Assembly: GCA_050251635.1 (NCBI GenBank)
Contig: JBFWML010000028.1
Span: forward strand, 1-28,822
Source: JBFWML01 sp050251635
GTDB lineage: Bacteria > Campylobacterota > Campylobacteria > Campylobacterales > SZUA-545
DNA length: 28,822 nt
Direction of reading: 5' to 3'
Below the pieces are notes generated by a model that did not search any database, was not told the DNA's origin, and was given only the letters and a program-made list of their open reading frames with translations. Shown in pieces: positions 1 to 7,295 of the stretch. The translations under genes were made by a program, and so were the position numbers. Position 1 is the first letter of the stretch; the number at the start of each line of letters is the position of its first letter.

Positions 1-559
1 ACCAGGTCCACTCTTTGTGGTGGTACAGGTAGGAGATTTTGGGCGCGGGTTGGCGGGTGTCGGGCTTGAGGTAGCTGTAGGTGACGGTGGCTTCGCCTTT
101 TTCGCGGATCTGCTCTAGATAGTCCTGCCGGTAGAGATACCCCGTGGCGTCGGGATGGAGTTCGTCGATGCTCTTGCCTTCGAGTTCGGGCGCAACGGGC
201 AGGAGCAGTTCGGTGGCAAAGGCGGGTCCGCCGTCGATGGCGTGCAGATCGAGCACGAAAAAATATCCGTTGTTTTGGGAACCGAAACGCAGATGCCCCA
301 ACCGTTCAAGGGTTTGGGCCTGCAGGGTTTGGGTGTTTATCTTTTCGTAGGCGATCTGGTGGCGGATAAAGCGGATTTCGTTTTGCACAATTTGGCGGAG
401 CGCTTCGGTCATCTGGTTGCGGTAGAGCGCGGCAAATTGTTGATGGTGGCGCTCAAGAATCTCGGCGTGCTGGGCCCCCATAAAAAGGCCGACCCCGGTG
501 CCAATCAGAACAAAGGCAATCAGCGTCGCGGTCATTACCGCCTTGGTGTAGAAGGTCAT
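1..559 (-). CDS. Cache-domain sensor protein or chemoreceptor, N-terminal part (runs off left edge)
   Basis: This reading frame starts at ATG 559 and stays open to the window edge (186 codons), so only the N-terminal part is seen. Residues about 8-27 form a hydrophobic membrane segment. They are followed by a helical, charged stretch (about 30-85) and then a mixed region containing NNGYFFVLD and the sequence YLYRQDYL, which resembles the sensory Cache (PAS-like) fold that faces the periplasm in chemoreceptors, histidine kinases and diguanylate cyclases. The output domain lies outside the window, so the class of signalling protein cannot be told. An in-frame GTG 18 bases upstream is an alternative start; neither start has a clear ribosome site. 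It lies downstream of the DUF3373 gene on the same strand, separated by a hairpin that may end that transcript. Confidence 0.75.
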   Translation of the reverse strand, partial: MTFYTKAVMTATLIAFVLIGTGVGLFMGAQHAEILERHHQQFAALYRNQMTEALRQIVQNEIRFIRHQIAYEKINTQTLQAQTLERLGHLRFGSQNNGYFFVLDLHAIDGGPAFATELLLPVAPELEGKSIDELHPDATGYLYRQDYLEQIREKGEATVTYSYLKPDTRQPAPKISYLYHHKEWTW

Positions 560-602
560 GTAAGCACTATGCCACACTTTTTTAAAGGGATGGGCGGGAA
601 AG

Positions 603-626
603 ACAGGGCAGTTTAAGCTGCCCTGT
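603..626 (-). terminator. Hairpin terminator after the DUF3373 gene
   Basis: A perfect 9-bp inverted repeat (ACAGGGCAG at 603-611 and CTGCCCTGT at 618-626) with a 6-base loop lies just past the stop codon at 632. On the minus strand it is followed by TCTTTCCC, a weak T-run. It probably ends or attenuates transcription before the Cache-domain gene. Confidence 0.6.
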
Positions 627-631
627 ATCGG

Positions 632-2086
632 TTAGTAACGGTAGCGCAAATAGGCGCGGATATCGGAGGCTTTTTCGACAACCATGCTTTGCTGGTTGGC
701 AGGGACGTCAGAGATTTTTGTAGGTCTGCCGTCGTCGCCAAAGAAGCTATTAGAACCGGTGTAGTCATAGCTGATCGAGGTGTAGCGCAGCTGGAAGCTG
801 AGAATATCGTCCACCAGCGGCTGGGTGTAGTAAACCTCCATCGCATTACCGCGGGCGGCCAGCTTGGAGCCGATCAGCGTATCTTCGCCGTAGGTGAAAC
901 TGCGCCAGTATTTGCTGCCCTGGTTGTATTCAAAGCCCAGCTTGCCCTTTTGGGTAAACATGGCGGGGATTTGCGCGCCCACATACCAAGAGGTGCCGGT
1001 CTTTTTGTCGGTGCTGCCTAGCATGGCCATGCCCGATTCGGGATCGGTCTGGCTCATGGAGAAGCTGGCAAAGAGTTTGGTGTTATCCAAAAAGTCGTTG
1101 ATAAACTCGCCCACGCCCTCTTGCTGATAGGTGATGGTCGCGCCGTTAACGGCACCGAAGTCGCTAAAGCGAGGCTGTGCGTTCATCAGTTCAGCCCAAT
1201 TAGCCCCAGTAGGATTGGCCATATAGTTGCCGTAGGCAGTCTGGTATGCACCCATGGTTGTACCGGTATAGCCAATCAGGTTCATCCCGCGGATAAACTG
1301 GGTGACGACGCGGTACTGGCCGTTGTAGTAGGGCTGGAAGATAAAGCCGGCCATATCGATATTGCCGGTGTGGCTGGCAGTGTCGTCTTTGGCAAAGTCG
1401 GTACCGTCCATCTGGAAGCGCGGTTTGGCGTTACTCAGACCGCGGCCTAGACAGAGCTTGACATACATGCCGGGCACATCGGCGACTTTGTTCAGGTTGA
1501 ACTGAAAGCTCGCGCCGTCAAACTCCACGTTGACCATGTGGCCCAAGGGTGATTGGGCGTGATCGTCCTCGCGGTAATGGGTGGGACCGCCGCCGGTGGA
1601 GGGTCTGCGCCCGAAGCTGGCGGTGTAGGTCATGTCGCCCAAGGCACCGGTGTAGAGAAAATAGGCTTGGCGGACGCGGATGGCGCCGTCGCCGGGGTTT
1701 TCATTGACCACCCAGTCAAAGTTGCCGTAGCCCGGTTGCGTATTGGTCTGGCCGTGGTTGACCGAATCGCCGTAGGCTTTGTAGTTGGCCAACTGGCCGA
1801 AAAAGGCGAGGTTGCTTTTGGGCTGGTATTTCATATTCAGCCACAAGCGGTTGGTCATCAGATCGGGGTTTTCGGCCTTGGAGCCGTCGGCCATTGTGTA
1901 GCTGATATTGTCGATCGCGGCGCGGTAATCGACGCTAAACTTAATATTGTCCTGCGCGGTGCTCTTTTTGACTTCAATGAGCTGGTTTTTGAGGGATTCG
2001 ACCTCTTGTTTGAGCTGCTCAAGGTCGGCATCGGCCGCCATCAATGCCGTTGCCGCAACCGCGGAGAGTAAAAACGCCTTCTTCAT
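632..2086 (-). CDS. DUF3373-family outer-membrane (porin-like) protein
   Basis: The 484-residue protein starts with a Sec signal peptide (MKKAFLLSAVAATALMA). A short coiled coil follows (about residues 21-42, LEQLKQEVESLKNQLIEVKK). The rest is rich in aromatic, alternating segments and ends in Tyr (YLRYRY), as expected for an outer-membrane beta-barrel. Overall it resembles the DUF3373 family that is common in Sulfurimonas-like Campylobacterota. The family's function is not established; a porin role is an inference from the fold. The start at 2086 is supported by AAAGGA about six bases upstream on the minus strand. The gene appears monocistronic, with its own AT-rich promoter region (2136-2200) and a hairpin just after the stop. 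Confidence 0.82.
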   Translation of the reverse strand: MKKAFLLSAVAATALMAADADLEQLKQEVESLKNQLIEVKKSTAQDNIKFSVDYRAAIDNISYTMADGSKAENPDLMTNRLWLNMKYQPKSNLAFFGQLANYKAYGDSVNHGQTNTQPGYGNFDWVVNENPGDGAIRVRQAYFLYTGALGDMTYTASFGRRPSTGGGPTHYREDDHAQSPLGHMVNVEFDGASFQFNLNKVADVPGMYVKLCLGRGLSNAKPRFQMDGTDFAKDDTASHTGNIDMAGFIFQPYYNGQYRVVTQFIRGMNLIGYTGTTMGAYQTAYGNYMANPTGANWAELMNAQPRFSDFGAVNGATITYQQEGVGEFINDFLDNTKLFASFSMSQTDPESGMAMLGSTDKKTGTSWYVGAQIPAMFTQKGKLGFEYNQGSKYWRSFTYGEDTLIGSKLAARGNAMEVYYTQPLVDDILSFQLRYTSISYDYTGSNSFFGDDGRPTKISDVPANQQSMVVEKASDIRAYLRYRY

Positions 2087-2135
2087 GGGAATCCTTTGGT
2101 CTGGGGTTGAGACGGGGTGTCGTCATCCGGTAACC

Positions 2136-2141
2136 ATTGTA
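2136..2141 (-). promoter_or_regulatory. Probable -10 box for the DUF3373 gene
   Basis: On the minus strand TACAAT is preceded by a very AT-rich tract up to about 2200 that includes runs of T and A. This fits the Campylobacterota sigma-70 pattern of a -10 box behind a periodic AT-rich region. It would give a leader of about 40 bases before the start at 2086. Confidence 0.45.
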
Positions 2142-2205
2142 TTCCTGTTTCTTAAAAATAAACTTATAATTAAATATTTTTTTATCGATAATAAAATCTT
2201 ATGCG

Positions 2206-2228
2206 AACCGGAGGGTAAACCCCCGGTT
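2206..2228 (-). terminator. Hairpin terminator of htpG
   Basis: AACCGG (2206-2211) pairs with CCGGTT (2223-2228), and an inner GGG/CCC pair extends the stem around a short loop. The hairpin overlaps the htpG stop codon. On the minus strand it is followed by an AT-rich sequence but no long immediate T-run, so it is a probable rather than certain terminator. Confidence 0.55.
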
Positions 2229-4093
2229 TATAACGCTTTGGAGAGGATTCGGCTAAGACGGCTACCGAAGGCGGCCGGGTCTTTAAGGGCCATTCCCTCC
2301 ACCAGTTGCGCCTGTTCCAGCAGTAAATAGCTTACGTCAGAAATTAAATCTTCGTCTTTAAGTTCACCAATCTTCACCACAATCTCGTGGGTGGGATTGA
2401 TCTCCAGAATCGGCTTGATTTCGGGCAGATCGGCATTGCCCATCATCTTAAGCATCTGCTGCATCTGAACGCTCGGATCGTTCTCGTCCAGCACTAAGCA
2501 CGCGGGCGAGCTGCTCAGCCGCGCGGAGACTTTGACCTCTTTAACCGTATCACCCAGCGCCTTGGCGATCTTTTCGGCGATCGGCTTGGCGGCCTCTTCG
2601 GCTTTTTTGTCGGTTTCGGTTTTCAAATCCTCCGCTGCGCCGGATTTGTTGACGGCTTTGAGCGGCGTTTCCTTGTAGTCCTGCACCTGACCGATGACAA
2701 TCTCGTCGATCTCGTCGTCCATAATCAAGACTTCGATGTTCTGTTTTTTGTAGGCTTCCAAGAGCGGCGAATTGCGCAGCAGACTTTCATTCTGGCCGGT
2801 GATGTAATAGATCGCCTTCTGATCGGCCTTCATGCGGCCTTTGTATTCGCTCAGGCTGACCAACCCTTCGGCGGCGGTGGATTTAAAGCGCACCAACTCC
2901 AGCAGTTCGTCGCGGTTGGCCCAGTCTTGGTAGAGACCCTCTTTCACGCAGCGGCCAAACTCTTTATGGAAGGTGGCAAACTTCTCTTTGTCTTCGGAGA
3001 GTTTTTTAATTTCGCCCAGAATCTTTTTGACCGACGCGTTTTTGATGTTGCTCAGGATTTTGTTCTGTTGCAAAATCTCGCGGCTGACGTTAAGCGGCAA
3101 ATCTTCGCTGTCGATCACGCCGCGCACGAAACGCAGATAGGTCGGCAGCAGCTCCTTTTCGTCGTCGGTAATAAAGACGCGGCGCACATAGAGTTTAACG
3201 CCGGGCTGGTAATCCATGCGAAAGAGATCCATCGGCGCTTTAGAGGGAATAAAAAAGAGCGTCGTGTATTCGAGCGTCCCTTCGGCGTGGGTGTGGATCG
3301 TGGCCAGCGGTTCGCCGCTGTCGTGGCTGAGGGTTTTGTAAAACTCCTGATACTCTTCGGGCTTAACGCTGTTTTTGTTGCGTTTCCACAGGGCCGTCGC
3401 GCTGCCGATCTGCTCGCGTTTGGCCTCTTTGCCGCTTTCTTTACCCTTGTCGTCATGCTTCGTTTCGGTGTAGTCAAGAAAGATCGGGAAAGGGATGTGG
3501 TTAGAGTATTTTTTGATGGTGCTTTCCAGCGTCCAGCGGTTGGCGAACTCTTTGGCATCCTCTTTTAGGTGCAGCGTGATCGTCGTGCCGTGGCCGTCGC
3601 GGGCCGCTTCGGTGATGGTGTATTCGCCCTTGCCGTCGGACTCCCACTTGTAGGCTTTTTCTTCGCCCGCCTTGCGGCTGACCACCTCGATCGTGTCGGC
3701 CACCATAAAGGCGGCGTAGAAACCCACGCCAAACTGGCCAATCAGGTTGGAGTCTTTTTTATGATCGCCCGTCAGGTTTTGCACAAAACTCTTGGTGCCG
3801 CTTTTGGCGATGGTGCCCAAATGCTCGACCAAATCCTGATCGTTCATGCCGATGCCGGTATCGGAAATTTTGAGCCATTTGCGGTCCGCTTCGTCGAAAC
3901 TGATTTCGATTTTGGGATCAAAAGCGATCGCTTTGTAATCGTCGTGGCTGACGGTGAGGAATTTGAGTTTATCCAGCGCGTCGGAGGCGTTGGAAACCAA
4001 TTCGCGCAGGAAGATTTCGCGGTTGGAGTAGAGCGAGTGGATCATCAGATCCAGCAGTTGGTTGACTTCGGTCTGGAAGGTATGTTTGGACAT
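2228..4093 (-). CDS. htpG: Chaperone protein HtpG (Hsp90)
   Basis: This is the cytoplasmic ATP-dependent Hsp90 chaperone that helps fold and remodel client proteins. It has 621 residues, the usual bacterial length. The N-terminal GHKL ATPase domain is clear: E31 in LRELVSNASDAL (catalytic Glu and nucleotide-binding Asn35), DTGIGM at 78-83, and GQFGVGFYAAF at 119-129. The middle and dimerisation domains follow. An upstream in-frame start (4147) would add 18 residues, but ATG 4093 is preceded by AGAAGGAG at proper spacing and gives the family N-terminus MSKHTFQTEV. The gene diverges from cheB and has an extended -10 promoter at 4121-4129. No convincing CIRCE element is present. Confidence 0.97.
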   Translation of the reverse strand: MSKHTFQTEVNQLLDLMIHSLYSNREIFLRELVSNASDALDKLKFLTVSHDDYKAIAFDPKIEISFDEADRKWLKISDTGIGMNDQDLVEHLGTIAKSGTKSFVQNLTGDHKKDSNLIGQFGVGFYAAFMVADTIEVVSRKAGEEKAYKWESDGKGEYTITEAARDGHGTTITLHLKEDAKEFANRWTLESTIKKYSNHIPFPIFLDYTETKHDDKGKESGKEAKREQIGSATALWKRNKNSVKPEEYQEFYKTLSHDSGEPLATIHTHAEGTLEYTTLFFIPSKAPMDLFRMDYQPGVKLYVRRVFITDDEKELLPTYLRFVRGVIDSEDLPLNVSREILQQNKILSNIKNASVKKILGEIKKLSEDKEKFATFHKEFGRCVKEGLYQDWANRDELLELVRFKSTAAEGLVSLSEYKGRMKADQKAIYYITGQNESLLRNSPLLEAYKKQNIEVLIMDDEIDEIVIGQVQDYKETPLKAVNKSGAAEDLKTETDKKAEEAAKPIAEKIAKALGDTVKEVKVSARLSSSPACLVLDENDPSVQMQQMLKMMGNADLPEIKPILEINPTHEIVVKIGELKDEDLISDVSYLLLEQAQLVEGMALKDPAAFGSRLSRILSKAL

Positions 4094-4120
4094 AGGTTCT
4101 CCTTCTGAAATTTTGGCGGA

Positions 4121-4129
4121 AGTATAACA
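4121..4129 (-). promoter_or_regulatory. Extended -10 promoter of htpG
   Basis: The minus strand reads TGTTATACT, an ideal extended -10 element (TG-n-TATACT). It sits about 28 bases upstream of the htpG start and leaves room for the AGAAGGAG ribosome site. There is no matching -35 box, which is usual in Campylobacterota. Confidence 0.65.
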
Positions 4130-4203
4130 CAAAAGTTGATACAACAACGCTAAAGATTGGCAAAAACTGCTGGCAGATTACTACTGCAAGTGCTAGAAAG
4201 CCG

Positions 4204-4213
4204 CCGTTAACGG
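4204..4213. repeat. Perfect palindrome in the htpG-cheB intergenic region
   Basis: CCGTTAACGG is a perfect 10-bp palindrome about 37 bases upstream of cheB, in the 156-base divergent region. It could be an operator or a small hairpin; nothing else ties it to a known regulator. Confidence 0.3.
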
Positions 4214-4249
4214 AGTTTTGGCATACTTCCGCACACAAAAAGGGGCTAA

Positions 4250-4822
4250 GTGGTGCAAAAGTTGGTTTTGGTCGGGGCTTCCACCGGGGGGCCCGGCCAT
4301 CTGGATAAGCTGTTTCGCGCGCTGCCGGCGGAGTTTGCGGCTCCGGTGGTGGTGGCGCAGCATATTAATGTACAGTTTTTGCCCACCCTGTGCGAAAGCC
4401 TGAGTAGCGTCTCAAGGATTGGCGTCCGAATGGCGCAGGAGGGGTGCGCGCTGGAGCGGTGCGGCTATCTGACCCACCGCGACGTGAACCGTTTTGTTAA
4501 AAGCCCCGATCGTTTCATGCTGGGAAAAAGCATCTCCTGCGGTGACCATGCGCCCAATGTGGACGAACTTTTTTTCTCGGCGGTTGCCTTGGCCGAAAGC
4601 GGATTTGAGGTGATGGCCGCGCTGCTTACCGGCATCGGAAGCGACGGCGCGGAGGGGTTGCTCGCGCTTAAAAAAGCCGGAGCCACAACACTGGCCGAGA
4701 GCGAAAAGACCGCCATTGTTTACGGTATGCCCCGTGCGGCCTACGAGTTGGGCGCCGTGGACAAACCCACCGATTTAGAGGCGATTATCGAGGCGATCGC
4801 CGCCTTTGGAGCCTGCCGTTGA
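4250..4822 (+). CDS. cheB: Chemotaxis protein-glutamate methylesterase, receiver-less CheB
   Basis: CheB removes methyl groups from chemoreceptor glutamates during adaptation. The 190 residues correspond to the catalytic domain alone. The Ser-His-Asp triad is visible as S11 in GASTGG, H38 in VVAQHIN and D132 in TGIGSDGAEG. There is no N-terminal receiver domain, as in Campylobacter CheB, so phosphorylation by CheA cannot control it in the classical way. Translation begins at GTG 4250 or GTG 4253; AGGGG at 4241-4245 favours the second by spacing. The stop overlaps the cheR start by four bases (TTGA), implying coupled translation. Confidence 0.93.
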   Translation: MVQKLVLVGASTGGPGHLDKLFRALPAEFAAPVVVAQHINVQFLPTLCESLSSVSRIGVRMAQEGCALERCGYLTHRDVNRFVKSPDRFMLGKSISCGDHAPNVDELFFSAVALAESGFEVMAALLTGIGSDGAEGLLALKKAGATTLAESEKTAIVYGMPRAAYELGAVDKPTDLEAIIEAIAAFGACR

Positions 4823-5616
4823 GTTCGTTGGAGCACAGCCTGTATTTTGAAGCGTTGCTGCAGTTTTTCTACCGCCGCACGGGGATTTTCTTTAACGAAA
4901 AGCGCGGCATTGTCGCTCAGCGGGTGGAGGATTTTTTCCGCAATGAAGGGTTGGGTAATCCGGCGGACTATGTGCGGCTGCTCGAAAGCGACGAAACGCT
5001 CTATCAGCGGCTGATTAATCTGCTGACGGTTAACGAAACCTACTTTTTCCGCGAGGCGAGGGCGCTGGAGATTTTTGCCGCCGCCGCCCTGGAGAAGGGC
5101 AGCCGCATCCGGGTGCTGTGCGTGCCCTGTTCCAGCGGCGAAGAGGCCTATACGCTCAGCATGCTGCTGCTAGGCGGCGGGATGGATGCTTCGCGCTTTG
5201 AAATTGTGGGAATCGACATCAACAGCGAGGTGATCAAAGAGGCCAAGGCGGGTATTTACGGGCTTCGCAGCCTTTATCGAACCCCCGATGAGGTCAAAGA
5301 GCGCTATTTTGAGAGCGTTCAGGAGGGGTTTGTGCGCGTCAAGCCTCCGGTGACCGCGCCCGTGCGTTTTGAGCGGTGCAATCTTTTTGAGAGCTGCTTT
5401 CGCGCTTTGGGCGAGTTTGACTATGTGTTTTGCCGCAATCTGTTGATCTACTTTGACGCCGAAAGCCGCCTTAAGGCCGAAAAGGCGCTTTATGAGCGGA
5501 TGAAACCCGGCGCGCTGCTGTTTACGGGTCATGCGGATCTCATCAAAAACGAAACAGGCCTGGTTCGTCATTTCGATCACGGCACGCTCTATTATGAACG
5601 GCCTAGTGGACGATAA
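4819..5616 (+). CDS. cheR: Chemotaxis protein methyltransferase CheR
   Basis: CheR transfers methyl groups from S-adenosylmethionine to chemoreceptor glutamates, opposing CheB. The 265-residue protein has the N-terminal helical domain (FFYRRTGIFF), the family motif TVNETYFFRE at 70-79, the SAM-binding loop VPCSSGEEAY at 102-111 and FCRNLLIYF at 204-212. It begins with TTG 4819 inside the cheB stop, a coupling arrangement. No other chemotaxis genes are adjacent, although the Cache protein at the left edge might be a receptor. The last 14 bases overlap the end of the convergent lolA gene. Confidence 0.95.
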   Translation: MSSLEHSLYFEALLQFFYRRTGIFFNEKRGIVAQRVEDFFRNEGLGNPADYVRLLESDETLYQRLINLLTVNETYFFREARALEIFAAAALEKGSRIRVLCVPCSSGEEAYTLSMLLLGGGMDASRFEIVGIDINSEVIKEAKAGIYGLRSLYRTPDEVKERYFESVQEGFVRVKPPVTAPVRFERCNLFESCFRALGEFDYVFCRNLLIYFDAESRLKAEKALYERMKPGALLFTGHADLIKNETGLVRHFDHGTLYYERPSGR

Positions 5617-6124
5617 TATCAAACCCCTTGGGGATATCGGGCACGAAATGGCCCGGCTCTAAACGGGGGTTTTTCTCCTGCTCAAAAAACCGGATGCTCA
5701 CTTCATTATCCAGTGAGTCGCGGTAAAAAACCGATGTGATAAAGCCGCCTTCGTGCTGAATGGTAATGCGGTTTTCTCCCACGATCGCCAGCCGTTCGCC
5801 CGCCTTGACCGGCTTGCTTTTTTGCCACGCCTCAAGAATATTGAGCGAAAGCGGGCTTTCAAAACGGGTGGCCTGAAAAAGATCGGGCTCCACAATCACC
5901 ACATGATGACCTTGGATATAGATGGTTTTCTCGATCGGTTCGGCGTAGTGCCAGCGGGCCAGATCGGGCTGCTTGAGCCAGACGCTCCCGCTGTAGCGGA
6001 GGGTTTGGGCCTGATCGTTGGTAACGCTTTGCTCAAAGCGCGCCTGCAGGGTTTGAAACTCCGCCAGCTCGGCTGCTTGCACGGAAAACACACACAGAAT
6101 TCCTATGATTATTAGCTTCTTCAT
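5603..6124 (-). CDS. lolA: LolA-like outer-membrane lipoprotein carrier protein
   Basis: This is a periplasmic protein of 173 residues with a signal peptide (MKKLIIIGILCVFSVQA). The mature part has the LolA pattern: FQTLQARFEQSV, YSGSVWLKQPDLARWHYAEP, then IYIQGHHVVIVEPD, and alternating strands that build an open half-barrel. LolA carries lipoproteins from the LolCDE release complex to the outer membrane. The longer frame from 6163 is not preferred, because ATG 6124 has AAGGA upstream and opens directly into the signal peptide. The gene diverges from the bufferin-like operon and converges with cheR, sharing 14 bases. Confidence 0.85.
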   Translation of the reverse strand: MKKLIIIGILCVFSVQAAELAEFQTLQARFEQSVTNDQAQTLRYSGSVWLKQPDLARWHYAEPIEKTIYIQGHHVVIVEPDLFQATRFESPLSLNILEAWQKSKPVKAGERLAIVGENRITIQHEGGFITSVFYRDSLDNEVSIRFFEQEKNPRLEPGHFVPDIPKGFDIIVH

Positions 6125-6147
6125 TTTGTTCCAATCCTTAAGGGTCG

Positions 6148-6176
6148 TTGCTCTATGCTGCAATCGGCCCTAATTT
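6148..6176 (+). promoter_or_regulatory. Possible promoter of the bufferin-like operon
   Basis: TTGCTC (6148-6153), a 17-base spacer and TAATTT (6171-6176) form a moderate sigma-70 match in the only space upstream of the operon. The leader before the ribosome site at 6184 would be very short. No metal-regulator box was recognised here. Confidence 0.3.
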
Positions 6177-6196
6177 TAACGCCGGGAGGCTTTGTG

Positions 6197-6466
6197 ATGA
6201 AAAAACAGAAGATCGCGTCTTTGGTTCTGGGCGCCGCCTTGATGAGCGGCACGGCAGCGCTGGCCAATAGCCAGATGAAATGCGGCGCAGGCAAATGCGG
6301 CGGCAATATGGGCAATCAGCCCAAAACGCAGCAGCCGATGAAATGCGGCGCAGGCAAATGCGGCGGCAACATGGGGCAGCAAGATCGCCAGCAGGATCAA
6401 AACCGCACCCGCAACCCGCAGATGAAATGCGGCGCAGGCAAATGCGGCGCGGGGATGAGCAAGTAA
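6197..6466 (+). CDS. Bufferin/HvfA-like RiPP precursor with three Cys-Met repeats
   Basis: This small secreted peptide (89 residues) has a Sec signal peptide (residues 1 to about 24) and then three repeats starting at residues 27, 48 and 76. Each begins MKCGAGKCG and is closed by a Met three residues after the second Cys, so every unit is M-x-C-x4-C-x3-M. The spacers are rich in Gln, Asn and Asp. Repeated K-C-G motifs, a signal peptide and an adjacent DUF692 enzyme are hallmarks of the HvfA/bufferin class. In that class, Cys residues are converted to thioamide/oxazolone-type groups that bind copper. Start ATG 6197 follows GGGAGG with seven-base spacing. Modification and copper binding here are inferred; the Met brackets and exact motif differ from the EGKCG motif of Haemophilus HvfA. 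Confidence 0.85.
   Translation: MKKQKIASLVLGAALMSGTAALANSQMKCGAGKCGGNMGNQPKTQQPMKCGAGKCGGNMGQQDRQQDQNRTRNPQMKCGAGKCGAGMSK
6275..6449 (+). repeat. Three identical 28-base coding repeats in the peptide gene
   Basis: The same 28 bases (from the ATG of MKCGAGKCG onward) occur at 6275-6302, 6338-6365 and 6422-6449 with no mismatches, although synonymous changes would be silent. The repeats are unequally spaced (63 and 84 bases), all in one reading frame, and are not a CRISPR array. Confidence 0.95.
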
Positions 6467-6470
6467 ACCG

Positions 6471-7295
6471 ATGAAAAACATCGCGGGCGCCGGGGTGGGC
6501 TTAAGGCGCGAGTTTTTGTTCGACGCTTTAAAACCGCCCTTTAAGCCCGGCTGGTTCGAGGTGGCGCCGGAAAACTGGATCGCCATGCCCGCGTTGTTCC
6601 AAAAAGCCTTCGATCGCATCGCCCGGGACTACCCGCTGGTGGCCCACGGGCTTTCACTTTCGATCGGCTCCCCCGAAAAGCCCGATAGAGCGTTTCTAAA
6701 GGCTCTTAAGATCTTTCTCGATCGTTACGGTATTGAGCACTACTCCGAACACCTCAGTTTTAGTTCGCTTGGCGGCGTGCAGAGTTACGAACTGCTTCCG
6801 TTGCCCATGACGCGGGCGGTGGCGGATCATGTGGCCGACAAGGTCGCGCGGGTGCAGGATGCGCTGGGGCGCGAGCTGATACTGGAAAACGCCACCTATT
6901 ATTACGCACCCCTTGCGGAAATGTCCGAGAGCGATTTTATTAACGCCGTGCTGGATAAAAGCGGCGCGAAACTGCTGCTGGATGTCAACAACGTCTATGT
7001 CAATGCCTTTAACCACGGGTTTGACGCCAAGGCGTTTATCAAATCGCTCAATCTGTCCAAAGTCGCCTATTACCATGTGGCGGGGCACTTGGAGTATAAA
7101 AAAGATCTCTGGATCGACACCCACGGCATGCCCACCAAGGACGACGTGTGGAAACTGCTGGCCTTCGCCCACAAGCTGGCCCCCGCGCCCGCGCTGCTGG
7201 AGCGCGACAACAACGTACCCGAAAAAATGGCCGATCTGCTGCCCGAATACAAAAAAATGGTTCGGGCGACACAGGGCGCGAAGAGGGCCAAATGA
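6471..7295 (+). CDS. DUF692 multinuclear non-heme iron oxidase (MNIO; BufB/HvfB-like)
   Basis: This 274-residue TIM-barrel enzyme belongs to the DUF692/MNIO family, which binds two or three irons and oxidatively rewrites Cys residues in ribosomal peptides. Family motifs run in order: GVGLRREF (8-15), WFEVAPENW (28-36), HGLSLSIGS (59-67), SEHLSFS (92-98), LENATYY (138-144), DVNNVYVN (171-178), YYHVAGH (200-206), DTHG (216-219) and LLERDNNVP (242-250). The expected metal-ligand His, Glu, Asn and Asp residues are all present. It starts four bases after the peptide gene and its stop overlaps the next start (ATGA), so it is co-transcribed and coupled. Its predicted substrate is the peptide encoded just upstream; the chemistry here is inferred from characterised homologues. 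Confidence 0.93.
   Translation: MKNIAGAGVGLRREFLFDALKPPFKPGWFEVAPENWIAMPALFQKAFDRIARDYPLVAHGLSLSIGSPEKPDRAFLKALKIFLDRYGIEHYSEHLSFSSLGGVQSYELLPLPMTRAVADHVADKVARVQDALGRELILENATYYYAPLAEMSESDFINAVLDKSGAKLLLDVNNVYVNAFNHGFDAKAFIKSLNLSKVAYYHVAGHLEYKKDLWIDTHGMPTKDDVWKLLAFAHKLAPAPALLERDNNVPEKMADLLPEYKKMVRATQGAKRAK

Noticed and set aside
155..616. 153-codon plus-strand frame at the left end
   Set aside because: It is antisense to the Cache-domain gene, has no domain signal, and the minus-strand frame shows a membrane segment and Cache-like motifs.
4155..4195. CIRCE-like half-site (AAGTGCTAG) near htpG
   Set aside because: The second half-site is missing at the required nine-base spacing.
4219..4233. 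Sigma-54 promoter-like TGGCAT...GCA before cheB
   Set aside because: The GG and GC elements are nine bases apart instead of ten, and the match to TTGC is poor.
6275..6449. CRISPR-like array of 28-base repeats
   Set aside because: The three repeats lie in one reading frame of a secreted peptide, with unequal short spacers and no cas genes.
6176..6619. 147-codon minus-strand frame with a repeated ACAAFH motif
   Set aside because: It is the antisense reading of the Cys-Met repeats of the peptide gene; the plus strand has a ribosome site, signal peptide and operon partners.
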